Part shown: piece by piece, positions 11,109 through 23,124 of the stretch
Position numbering within the stretch: position 1 is the stretch's first letter
Layout: every line of letters starts with the position of its first letter
From: Nephromyces sp. MM_2019
Lineage: Eukaryota; Apicomplexa; Aconoidasida; Nephromycida
Assembly (NCBI GenBank): GCA_015657535.1
Contig: JADHZB010000252.1
Location: forward strand, 1 to 23,206
Length of the DNA stretch: 23,206 nt
Direction: 5' to 3'
The notes under the pieces: generated by a model
Told to the model about the DNA's origin: nothing
Seen by the model: only the letters and a program-made list of their open reading frames with translations
The model's database searches: none
Position numbers and translations under genes: made by a program

Positions 11109-14100
11109 TCACATGTCACAAACATTTGATAAAGGCACAGTAGTATAACCCACTAACAAAGGTAAGGCCAACGTAACAAGTAAATAAAAGTAGGATATGT
11201 TTGGTTGTAGTTCTACGATCTCAGAGGCGAGAGTGGAGGCTGTGCTTAAACATCCACTAAAACCACCAGCTAACATATTTTCAATTAATTTCAAAGATGA
11301 GCTTGTATGTGGATGGCTGGCTAAAAACAATACAGAAATCAAGCTCCCAATTAAATTTGACAAAAATGTGCCAAAGGGAAAATGTTGAAATCGTTTGGAG
11401 AAAAATAAGGAGAGTCTCCACCTTAGTATTGCCCCAATTGGTGAAGCTAACGTTGGATATCTATAAGGATTATGAGAAGGGGAAGTAGATGTGTTTTGTA
11501 AATTGTGAATTGTATGTAGTTTGTAGTTTGGAAGGAGTGATTCGCAAATAATTTTGCGATTGTATGTAAAGTGGTTTATGGGTATAAAGGGATTAAGGAT
11601 AATTTAAATAGAAGCATGGTGGATTCATAGATATGTTAGTTGTGAGTAAGGTTGTAACATTTATGTGTGTGTAAGATATTAGATAAAAACAATAAATAGA
11701 CACACTCATATGGCTATCCTTGATATGTACAATCATATAACTTCATAGATATTTGCTGCTTTCGCAACCAAAAACTAATTTGAAGCTATAGACATATTTA
11801 TTATTCTGACAAGTACTAATATTAACCATTCAATCCCCACACATACTACATGTATTCCTCATGTGTTGCCCACGTGCCCCATAAACCCATATATCTTAAC
11901 TAGTCCAATACATACCCATAGGCAGGCTTCCAATCATTATAGGGAGTTAATAAGAGTGTGCATATTAAAGTAGAATAAAGCAAAATAATTATACAAAATT
12001 TTATAAAACAAGCTTTCCAAGTTTTTTTAAAACTATTGGGAGGTGTGTAAAGATGTATTGCTTCAGTTGGGGCCTCAGACAGTGCATGTGTTAGTGCAAT
12101 GTCAAAATTATTAATTTTTGTGAAGCTAGATACTAAATATGCCCCATGCTTACCAACTATGTATGCGATCACAATTGAAGAAATTGAAACAAATAATAAA
12201 GTTATTGTGTCAAACCAATAATTACACACACTTAAAGAGGCAGTCTTAATAATCTCTGAAAATGTTGTTAAAGATCCACAGAAACCAGTTGTCAAGCCAT
12301 AATAAAGATTATTATCTAAATTCCTGAAACATAAGTTTAAAATTGTGTAATATAGATACTTGTTGTAAGAATATGTAAGGTAAAGTAAATGATGTTGAAA
12401 TTAGACATGCACAGAGTAAGCAAATGTAGACTTCAGCATATTTACAAAACTGTGAGTTTATGTATCAAGTGGAAATTCTTACAGATAAATTCACATAGAA
12501 ACACGCATATTTGCATACTTAGAAATTTATATACACATATAGATATTGAGATCTACCTATTCAATATATTTAAGAATAGCGTGTGAACGTAATAACAAAT
12601 TCATTTACTAGCATTAAAGTACATAAACGTATATACAAGGGTAAATACCATATACAAATATATGAGCATCACATATACACCTACATATAAACATTTACAC
12701 ACAAAACTATAAGCATACACATACAAAACCATCCTTACGATCTAGAGTAAACAAATATTCCCATCAAGAAGCAGCCAATAAAATTTGGTAGCCAAAGGTT
12801 GTAGAATGGGTGGCCAAAATAACCGCCAAAATAGTAGGCTAATGTTAGTCTGAAAAATGCCCCTAAAGCGGCCCCTATGTAAACCGATGAAAACGTTGAA
12901 AAAAAGTCAGCTAATTTCTCTTTTGAGTGTATTTGTGTGTGGTCCTCTGCTTCTTCTGGGTGTGTGAGTTCTCGATGAGATATATAGGGGTGTACAAGAA
13001 CAATGGGAGTGTGGCCACCTGATTCTCTATGAGGTGTATATTGGGGTATAACATCTTGTGAATCTTCTGAGGAGCTTATTCCATCCTCTATGTGATTTTG
13101 TGAGTATATAGGCTGTGGGTATGTTGGTTCTGAGTATAAATTTTGTGGATATATAGGTTGTGTATTCACTGCCTGTGTTTCTGTAGGTTGCGTGTGAGTA
13201 GGTTGTCGGAATATAGGCTCGGTTTGTGTGTTTTCATAGGTGTAATTATAGTCATCGTTATCCCAATTATACATCTTTGAGCTTGATGCAGACGAAAACA
13301 CTAATTCTTCTTCAGACATAAAAAAGAAATTGTGCGATGCTGTTCTTGGTTTACTGTGTGAGTCTTGACTACTCTTTGCATGTATGTGCTGGTTGGTTTC
13401 GGCCTTGGGGGATGAAGTTGTACGTGATTTGGGTGTGTTTTGTGTAATTGGATCTGAACTGGGGATGAATGGTGTCTTAGTGAGTGTATTTGTTTTAGAA
13501 TTAATGAACTTAGGAGGATTGGTTGGGTGTGTTTTGGGGGAGTTGATCCTGTTTATAGGGCTTTTGTGTTTGTCTATTGGTTGTGTATGACATTGTTTGT
13601 TTTTGTGATGTGTGTAATGCTTCTGTGAAGTTTGTACCATTGAGGTATTGCAGTTTGATTCATCATCTATGTTTGTTATCGTTGGTGCAGTAGGCTTGTA
13701 GGGATATAATTCTGTGATGCTTTCAGAGACCATATTTGAGTAAGAAACTATTGGTCTAAATTTAGATGAGAATATTTGTGAGTAATCTTTATCTGGTGAA
13801 AAGTTCATATATTCGTTATTAGCCTTCGGATGGGTGTGAGATGAGATATTTTGTGATGAGTTTTTTAATACAACTGTGTTAGTTGTAGTAGTGTTTTCAA
13901 TGAGCTCTGTAGAGTCTTCATTTTCTGTAGAGCTTCTACTAAAAGTTGGATAAGAACTTTGTCTTCGATGTGAAAGAGATGACCTAATAATATGGACAGG
14001 TAATGAACCAGAAATATCAATGTCTGACACTCCTTGGTCTTCTGTTAAGCTTATTTTCGGGATGAATTTCTCTGATTCAGTCCCTGAGAACAAGGGTGTA

Positions 14101-15266
14101 GTTGGTATAGCTGTGTTGGAGGGTATCTTATTGACCTTTAGGGGTAAGTCTTCAAGTGTATCTGGGCTTATATCGATATTTTGCTTATTAGATTTTTCCA
14201 GTATATTAGATTTTGTGGTGTCTGGTGATTTTGTTACCGAGGAGTTACTCAGCTCCTTTGGCTGAGTCACTGTTGCCTTTTTTCTCTTGAACTTCTTGGT
14301 TGATTTAGATGTATTAGAAAGATCAATTGGTGTTGTTTGTGATTCTCGGGTATCTTTAGTTGGTGTTGTTTTATTTGATTTTTCCAATGTGTGCACTTGT
14401 TTGTTAGAATCCTGTGAGGTAGTGCTTGCCTTTGTTATGGGTGTGTGTATGCCACTCGCTATATTTTCCAGTGTAGTTGAGGTTTCAGGTTCAAGTTGAA
14501 TATAAGGTGTTTGTATATCTATATTATATCCAGTCTGAAGGTTAATTTTACCAAATCTAGTTCTGGTGTCTTCTTCAAAAGTCTTGTTATTCTTCCTGCT
14601 AACTAATTGGAAAGTGACCCTCTTATTGCTTTCTTGCTGATTTGGAGGATTTTGGAATTTCAATTTAGGGGGTATATATTTGTCAAAACCCTCTACATTG
14701 CTATAGCTCCTTTTAAAAATTGGTTCCCGTGGTTCATTTTCGTGCTTGAGTGTGGTTGGGCTTACGGGCTCCGTGAAATAGATAGTTGGGTTACTGTTGA
14801 TAAAGTTCAGGAATGGATTATCAGTCGCATAATGAGGTTGGTTCTGTGCTAAATTTGATAGTCTTGTTAATAGAGAAGTATTTGGTTGCTCAGCATCATT
14901 TAATCGGTTTTGTCTTAGTATATAACGGCTACTGTTTTGTGTAGTTCTAGTTAATCCATTTGTTATAATAGGTTTGTTTGCATGGTTAATTGGTTGTAGT
15001 GGTGTAGGTTCTGAAAAATGGATACCTGAAAAACTTCGTGAACAATTTTGAGTGGTTAAATTAGGTCCACCAGCTGAAAATTCGGGTAATGTTTTACTCG
15101 ATGTTCTGATAAAGCTGGTTTGCGGAAATACTTTTGTGAATGCTTGATGTTCATAATTAGTGGAGTCTTGCTTAACTGGAACTACATTTTTGAAACTAGG
15201 TAATTTATTCGAATCAGATATTACTTTTTTCCTGTTTATTGAATTGTCCTTGATATTGTTATTCAT
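11109..15266 (-). CDS. FEX: FEX-type fluoride export channel (fused double CrcB/Fluc) with long low-complexity N-terminus
   Basis: FEX/CrcB proteins are passive fluoride channels that lower cytosolic fluoride. Exons: 15266-12739, 12323-11916 and 11460-11109. Both introns (415 and 455 nt) are GT...AG and phase 2; coding is 3288 nt, 1095 aa, with a TGA stop. Residues 1-788 are hydrophilic and rich in Ser, Thr, Pro, Asn and Gln, with a Q-P-x-Y/T repeat patch at about 680-725. CrcB half 1 (about 789-905) shows GAALGAFFRL (Arg806), LPNFIGC (Asn828) and TGFCGSLTTFS (Phe864). A probable linker membrane helix follows at about 947-969. CrcB half 2 (about 980-1090) shows SPIGAILRW (Arg992), SNLIGS (Asn1014) and GGFSGCLSTAS. 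This fused arrangement is the eukaryotic FEX form; bacterial Fluc is a dimer of single units. Half 1 keeps the first Phe-box phenylalanine but has Ile867 at the second position. Half 2 has Ala1053 and Leu1056 at the two positions. I infer one working and one vestigial pore, as known for eukaryotic FEX. The family call is firm; the long N-terminus matches nothing I know. Confidence 0.94.
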
Positions 15267-15687
15267 GTGTGTATAGGGAGGGATTAAAACATATATATAC
15301 TAAAGGACAATGTTTTTGAATGTGGGTTGATTTGGCTTTGTTTTTGTATGTTATATGTTATATAGGTTTTTTTTATCACTCAAATATATTCAAAAAATTA
15401 TATTTTTTAACCAAATTTATTTTTAGCTTTGAAAACCTTTGGTTACACCTTATTATAGGGTATGAATATTTTTCATCTGTAGGTTTTATGTTTGTGTAGG
15501 TCAATGCATATATAAGTGTTATTTATATGGTGAATAAATATCTATGTTTAATAACAGTATAAAGCTTTATAATCAAGTAACTCAATGACAAATAAACTGT
15601 TACTTGATTTCTGTTTTGGGAAAAGTCTAATTTTCAAAATTTACAAATTGATCTGTGTACTATTTACTAAGTTTCTAAGTATAGATG

Positions 15688-16330
15688 TTTCTAGTACTTT
15701 TCTAGAAAATAAATATATTTTGAGTATCTAGAATAGGCTCTCTATAGATTTGGATGATAGGAATTGTTTATGTGTGAGTGTTTTCGATTGTATTGTTACG
15801 TATGTATTGGTTTGTATGTTTGTAATTTGATTATATATTGTATTTATTGCTTTTTTGTGTGTTTGTATTTTATCTCTATTGTGAAATCTGTGAGTTTGTA
15901 TTTCTAGTATATTTTGTGTCTCGATTTTGTTTCTTTTATATGCTGAATGTGAAATTCTTAGTTTGTGTGTTTCTTCTAATATGTTTTTTGTCTGGTTTTA
16001 AAATAGATTTGGTATATGTTTTTGTTACTGCACCTTGTATTTCTTTTATGCGTTTCTAGTATATGCTTCGTTTTTATTTCTAGAATATGGTTTGCTTGTA
16101 CTTTCCTAATGTATCTTCTATTTGTGTTACTAATTTGATTCTATAGTGTTTTCCAGTTTGTAAGTAGTGTCATTTTCAGCTCAAACGTTTCTACTTTTGT
16201 TTATAATAGGTTATATTTTGGCTATTTGTAGCTGTAATAGTTAGTTGGAATGATGCCAGTGAATTCTAGAGTATTTCTCTTTATTTTCACATTGACTCTA
16301 ACAATTTCTAGTTGTTTCTATTGTTTCTAG
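15688..16330 (+). repeat. Cluster of TTTCTAG motifs upstream of FEX
   Basis: Seven exact TTTCTAG heptamers start at 15688, 15699, 15901, 16053, 16078, 16305 and 16324. Several are followed by TATAT or AATAT. Near-variants (TTTCTAA, TTTCCTAA, TTCTAGAG, ATCTAGAA) lie between them. Spacing is irregular, so this is not a simple tandem array. It lies about 0.4-1.1 kb upstream of the FEX start codon; a regulatory role is only a guess. Confidence 0.6.
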
Positions 16331-18859
16331 TTGTCTAGTTTAATCAGTGTTTTTGCTTAATTTGGAAAACTAAAAAATTTTATCTTGTGTGTGAAAAAGA
16401 GATGGAGGGTTTTGGCAGAAATATAACTTAAATTTTATAATTTTTATGTTTAATTGTGTATATATAAGGAGTAGACCTATTTATAAACTTTTATGGAGTA
16501 AAAATTCAATTATAAATCATACATTTAAAGTAAGTGAAAATTTATGTTATTAATAATTGTAAAAACTCAAAGTTAACTGATTAATGAAGTAGTCTAATGT
16601 AGTATCCATTTTTAATTCAGGTGTTATTTTCTCATTTTCTCTAGTATATATCTTATGAAATTAATGGATGTAGTATCTGTGTTTAAGGTGTCTATTGTAT
16701 ATTTGTATAGATTTTGTATTGTACTTTTGTTTAGGTTTTATTATTTGTCTGTGTGAATGTAGTGTAATTTATCTGTCTGTTTAAGTGTAGTAGTGTACAT
16801 GTGTATAACGAAGTTTTGTACTGTTTATTTGGCAGGATCCCTTACTTTGAAATTGTTTATTTATTATTATAATCAAAATTATGTTCATATATATTTATGT
16901 ATTTGTTTATATACATATATATACATGTGCGTTGCAAAAAAAAAAAAAAATTATATGAATTTACAAGATTGTGTTTATATGAATAAAATACCGGTTGCAA
17001 TGATGTGTATTAAAACAATTTATACTAGTAATAGCAATTTACTTTTGTATTTATTTGAAACTGATTAAATATCAGGTTATTGATCGTAGAGAAGAAATAT
17101 TTCATCTGTGTGAATTTGCTTTCTTTCTTTAAGGTTATTTTTGACAATTTTAAATTAGTTTTAATATTTATATATTAGTATGTGTAGACATTATTTATAT
17201 GTGACAATACATGAACATCATTTATTTTAAATATTGCATTTCTGTTTGTAAATTGGAATAGACCAACTTGATATAAATTGTATGCAAAAAATCGCAAAAT
17301 TATATTTTTATGTTTATATATATTTAGGACCTTAAATTTCTGTGTGTATGTATATATATATATATATAATCGTATATAACTAATGTGTGTTTGTATTATT
17401 TTCTATATTTAATAGGCTTTTATGCATATTAGATTTTCTGTGCTTGTTAAATTCTTTGTGTATATATTCATTTGGTTGGCTGTGTGTGTATAATTACCAT
17501 AGAAAGGAAAAAATTCATATATTTTCAATATATTATTACTTATTTGATATAGTAAATTTGAGTCTTAGAAGTATGAGATTTAAATAAAAAGGTTTCTAAC
17601 AAATACTTAATATAAAAAAGTTAAAACATTTAATAAGAATTTGAAGCATTAAAAAGTGTAAAAAATATATAAAATATATTAAGAATTATTAATTATATTA
17701 TTAATTAATAATTATCTAATTAGTCAAAAATTATTTTTTTGTGTGTCAAAAATATCTATCAAACAAGTAAATAAAAAAAATTTATAACTAAGTGGATACT
17801 TATAATTTATATTTACACGTGTTGTTTTTACCTATATATAACGATATATACATATATATTTGTTTTGTGTAATTATATTTAAGTATGGATATCTTACATA
17901 ATTATACACTTATATATCTATAGGAGGGTGTGCTTTAAGTGTGTTAATACGTAGGTCTTTGTGTGTTATAAAAGTAATTGCAATAGTGTGTATGGTTTAT
18001 GTATGTGTATGTTGGTATATAAACATTGTGTGTGAAAAGGCACAGTTATAAACTCGTTTGAGATAAATTTTAGTAGGTTTAGCTGTTTAGAACCGCACAG
18101 TTGTGTGCATTGATTATAAGTGTCTGTTTAAATTTGTGATTAAGTTTGTGTGCCACAAGTTCATGTGACATTTACACACACATTTCTATAATTTTAACCG
18201 AATTATATGTGCACTTAATATCTAAATACATACACACAAGTGAAAGCTTTTAGAAGCAGTAACAATAACACAACACTAATAAACTTTGCTTGAGGAAACT
18301 CTTAAACAAACATTTTTGAATAGTTGCTTTTGAAAGAGTTAAATCTTTCTAGTGTGTAAAATAAAAATTGGGAGGACTGTGTTATTATAATATTTTGGGC
18401 CTTATTTAATATTGAAACAACATTAAACACCCCTCACACCTAGTTAATAATACACTAGACACAAGCTATACAGCACACAACTACCTTACTAACTTAAACA
18501 AACACACACACATTACATTTCACACACACATGTTATATGTTTTTACAAACCCACCACATACACTCCACACAACACACACAATATGTACAATTGATACAGG
18601 TTATAACTGTACGGCACAGGTACCTCACATAAGCAACAGAGATGTCATATATTTACTAAACAAACAAATCTTGCAGACTATATATATATACACACAAATT
18701 TATTACACAGGTGGCATGCACACATTATGTAGACAACAAACACATTTTAAATTTAGGCTACACACACATGTTAGTTAAACTACACTTTTATTAAATTCAA
18801 GAACAGCATGCAGGTAAAAAGACTACTATTTTCCTAAAACACACACATTTATGCACACA

Positions 18860-19130
18860 CAGTATCTAACTCTCACACACGCAGCACCTAATTCAAACAC
18901 GCACAATACTTAACCTACACACATACGGTACCTAACTCAGGCACACAGAGTACCCAACTCAGGCACACAGAGAACCTAACATAAACACATTACCCAATTT
19001 ACACATACACCGTGCCTAATTGAAACACACAGAGTCTAATTAACCCACAATACCCAATTTACAAATACACAAAATACCTATCTAAGTCATACACATAGAG
19101 TACCTAATTCACGCACATTTGACATATTCT
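18860..19130 (+). repeat. Degenerate ACCTAACTCAGGCACACAGAG-like array
   Basis: About a dozen diverged copies of a unit of 16-26 bases, each built from ACC(T/C)AA(T/C)T followed by a CACACA-containing half and often ending AGAGT. The two best copies are adjacent at about 18928-18970. The variable length and many substitutions suggest an old array. No coding frame is maintained. Confidence 0.7.
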
Positions 19131-19342
19131 ATACACACACATTTTTTATTTGAAATTTTCTATCCAGGCTTTGTTTTAGAATATGTGTGGATACTTATAT
19201 ATATAATTTATGTGTTAATGATGTGTGATATTTTCAAAGATAAATTTATTTAAATGTGTAATTTTCACTCTTTGTGCGTGTATAGATATGTGTGTATGTT
19301 TTGTGTTTGCGCATGTGTACATGTTTATTGTATGGTTGCGTA

Positions 19343-19500
19343 TTTGTATAAATATGTGTCTGTGTGTGTTTGTATAAATATGTGTCTGTGTGTGTTTGTA
19401 TAAATATGTGTCTGTGTGTGTTTGTATAAATATGTGTCTGTGTGTGTTTGTATAAATATGTGTCTGTGTGTGTTTGTATAAATATGTGTCTGTTTATGTT
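19343..19500 (+). repeat. 26-bp tandem repeat, about six copies
   Basis: A 26-base unit made of TTTGTATAAATATGTGTC followed by TGTGTGTG is repeated about six times, almost without change until the last copy. The period is not a multiple of three. The open minus-strand frame across it (Tyr-Lys-His-Thr-Gln repeats) exists because the unit has no stop codon in any of the frames it cycles through, so it is not evidence for a protein. Confidence 0.9.
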
Positions 19501-20351
19501 TTTATATTTATACAAATATGTGTATAAATAATTTACGGCGTGCATATGTGTATATTATATGTATATTAATCTTTGTATGTGTATGAACTAAAATATTAGG
19601 TTGTAAATAACTAATCAGTTTGTATGCATCATTGACCAAATCTATTTGAATGTGTGTGAGGATATGATTTTATCAAAGTTACTAATTTAATTAATGCATC
19701 TTTAAGAATTGCATATAATTCAACAACAATTACTAGTGAAATGTGTGTAAGTTTAAAATGAATAGTAATCATGTAATTTCAATATATATATATATCAATC
19801 ACAACACGATATATGTGTAACATTACTTCGGTATGCTAACCTGGTAAAAGATACAATAGCATTAATGTGTGTCTGGTAATACTCTAAGCGTGTAATGATA
19901 TATATGTGCTATAATGTTAATGTGATGGTATAGATTTAACATAATGTGTGTGTATGATTATGTATATATAATATAGTGTGTGTGTGATGTAATATTATGA
20001 ATGTATAACATTTTCCTTCAATAATTCACTAAAAAGCAGTTTTCTACACACAAATAAATTTATGATCCTTTTTACACACAAAAATCATAAGCTATAGCAA
20101 TGAGCAAACCCTCTAGATTACTCTAATTAAGCTTCACCCTATACACACACAACTACACGAACACTACTTTTACATATTACATAAATATCAAACACTAGCC
20201 AAACACACAAAATTCGATCCACTTTTACACACAATTTACATATCAAAATACAAACTAAACTACTAATCGAACCCTATACTGCCCTACATACATGTATATA
20301 CACATATATACATAATTAGATATATATTTATAAATCTTACACACACACATC

Positions 20352-20573
20352 TCATTTCGAATATCCACAAAGAGGTACACATTTGTTACATACTCCACCA
20401 AATTCTCTTGTTAAATAAACATTCATTAAATATCCAAATACTCTCAATATATACACACACACAAACAACACATCCCTCACAAGTACAATTTTAGGTATAT
20501 GATTGATGTCCCACACATATGTGATGATAATATGTTTGTAAGTACACTCTATAAATATAAGTTTTCTACACAT
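20352..20573 (-). CDS. Short hypothetical ORF, head-to-head with the bL28 gene
   Basis: An ATG at 20573 on the minus strand opens a 73-codon frame ending in TGA at 20352. The frame is also open further upstream, antisense to the first bL28 exon. The predicted peptide is hydrophobic in the middle (IVLVRDVLFVCVYILRVFGY), with a Cys-rich end (VCNKCVPLCGYSK). It is less repeat-like than other frames in the window, and the C-x2-C-x3-C spacing could bind metal. I do not recognise a family. An intron could be hidden at the GTGTGTGTATATATTGAG stretch. The start codons of this ORF and bL28 are only about 30 bases apart, which would need a very compact divergent promoter. That, plus the AT-rich composition, keeps confidence low. 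Confidence 0.25.
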   Translation of the reverse strand: MCRKLIFIECTYKHIIITYVWDINHIPKIVLVRDVLFVCVYILRVFGYLMNVYLTREFGGVCNKCVPLCGYSK

Positions 20574-20602
20574 TTTTGAGGTGTATAAATTAGATTGACA
20601 CA

Positions 20603-21333
20603 ATGCCCAAAAACTTATTTTTATTTGGGCAATTTCTACGAAATAAAATTCAACATCGACGGTCATTCAATAAAAATCAAATAAGCAAATTTATCCCAGT
20701 CAAGGCCTATGGTAGACCCCCCTCAGCCGCTTCTCAAACTGGTACACACACACACACACATATACATACACACACACACACACACATATATACATACACA
20801 CACACATACACACACATACACACACACACACATACACACACATACACACACATACACACACACACACATACACACAGACACATACAAACACACACATACA
20901 CACACAGATACATACAAACAAACACACATACATTCACACACACACATAAACACAATCATACACATATGCATATAAAAATCTACACTAACACATGTACATA
21001 CACACACAGATACATTTATACACACCTATAATAGTTTACATACATATAAATCTAAAACTACACACACACACATTTATACATATATATAGGCCTCTATGGA
21101 GATGAAGATTTCAATTATATTTCGAAAATAAATTTTGGATTAAATCGAGTTCGTCGGAAAATCGCGCCGGAGGTATTTCGAAAAAATTTCTTCTCCAAAC
21201 AACTCAACACACACATCAACAATTTACGAGTTACAACAAGTGGTAATACACACACACACACATATATATATACATATAATATATGCATATATACACACAC
21301 ACACATATATATATATATAATATATGCATATAT

Positions 21334-21378
<45 letters not shown>

Positions 21379-21426
21379 TATATATATATACACACACATA
21401 TATATATATACATATAATATATGCAT

Positions 21427-21463
<37 letters not shown>

Positions 21464-23124
21464 CACACACATATATATATATATATACACACACACATAT
21501 GTATATACACACACACACACATATACATACACAAATACACACACTTTGAATCCTGTGTGTGCAGCCTTACATGCAATGGATGATATGGGTGGTTTGGATA
21601 ATTACATTTTGTCAACCTCTCCCGAGAAACTCAGATCTCAATTAGGCGAACGAATGAAATCAGTTATGTATTTTTACACACAAAATCCAGGTTATACACA
21701 CTTGTATTGAGTTATACACATTTGTATGGATACACACACATTTAAATAAAGTTACACACATTTGTATTGAGCCACATATATAGTTTGAGCTTCACACATT
21801 TGTATTGGGTAACACTTATATTGAGTTTAAAAACATAGTTTGAGTTACACATACATAAATTGAGCTACTCACACATGGTTTGAGCTACACACACATAGTT
21901 TAAGTCAAACACACATTTTTAGAGTCACACACACATAGTTTAAGTCACACACTCATTTTTAGAGTCACACATACAATTTTATTACCAAATACACATTTGT
22001 ATAGACACAAACATATTTGATTATATATCTGTGTGTATTTATATAAGTGTACGTATAAGTGTGCATACTAATGTGTGTGTGTGCATCAATGTGTGTGTTA
22101 AAATATGTACAATCATTTTTATAAATAAGTAAAATGTGTAACATTTTTTTCAGAGTTTAGACAATTAAAACTTCCTTGGAAATTATTTCTTAAAAAATCG
22201 AGTCGGGTAAAACTTTAATATATAAATTAAATACACACACACATACACACACACATACACACACACATACATGCACACATACATGCACATATATATATAT
22301 ATACTTATATACTTAATAACATTCATACCTACCTATCATTATATAAGTGTGTACACACATTTTCATATACTTTATATCTTGGTACTGATACTATTAAAAT
22401 TATAATATCCTTAAACACACAGACACATCTTTATTGAGAATATCTTTATGACTCCATAATTTACACACGTAGATACACACACATTTATTGCCATCACTAT
22501 AAGCACTATTACACACATATTTACACACATACATACACACATATATACACACATACATACACACATATATACACACATACATACACACATACATACACAC
22601 ATATTTACACACATACATACACACATATTTACACACATATTTACACACATATTTACACACATACATACACACATATTTACACACATACATACACACATAT
22701 TTACACACATACATACACACATATTTACACACATACATACACACATATTTACACACATACATACACACATATTTACACACATACATACACACATATTTAC
22801 ACACATACATACACACATACATACACACATATATACACACATATTTACACACATACATACACACATATTTACACACATACATACACACATATTTACACAC
22901 ATACATACACATATATTTACACACATATTTACACACATATTTATACTTAGGATGACCCTTATTATGCTATTTATAAGCATCTTAAATATAAACAATTCTC
23001 TGAGGAATCTGAAGAGAAAGTGGCAGCCAAATATTCCCCTTATTACCTCCCCAACCGTTCGGGTATGAGTTTTACACACACACACACACACACACACATA
23101 CATACACACATACATACATACACA

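Larger units (their letters stand above)
15267..20351. other. Five-kilobase AT-rich region without a supportable gene
   Basis: The 15267-15400 part is the immediate upstream flank of FEX. The region contains a TTTCTAG motif cluster, a poly-A run at about 16937-16950, several (TA)n stretches and two tandem arrays listed separately. Open frames of 60-90 codons (15838-16059, 16793-17068, 17387-17587 and 18530-18778, plus strand) are Phe/Leu/Tyr- or Thr/His-rich, as expected from base composition. They show no family motif and no paired splice-linked partners. Confidence 0.6.

Noticed and set aside
13384..14852. Four plus-strand ORFs of 68-81 codons
   Set aside because: They are antisense shadows of FEX exon 1.
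15838..16059. Plus-strand Phe/Val/Leu-rich 73-codon ORF resembling a membrane protein
   Set aside because: The composition follows T-rich DNA containing the TTTCTAG motif cluster; there is no motif, promoter context or splice partner.
18530..18778. Plus-strand ORF containing TIDTGYNCTAQVPHISNRDVIYLL
   Set aside because: It is partly non-repetitive but has no recognisable motif, no linked exons and CA-repeat ends, so it is probably chance.
21115..21710. Minus-strand 166-codon and plus-strand 128-codon ORFs rich in Tyr, Ile, Cys and His
   Set aside because: Both are translated TA/CA microsatellite of bL28 intron 2. Only the ends of these ORFs touch real exons (21090-21242 antisense and 21565-21690 in sense).
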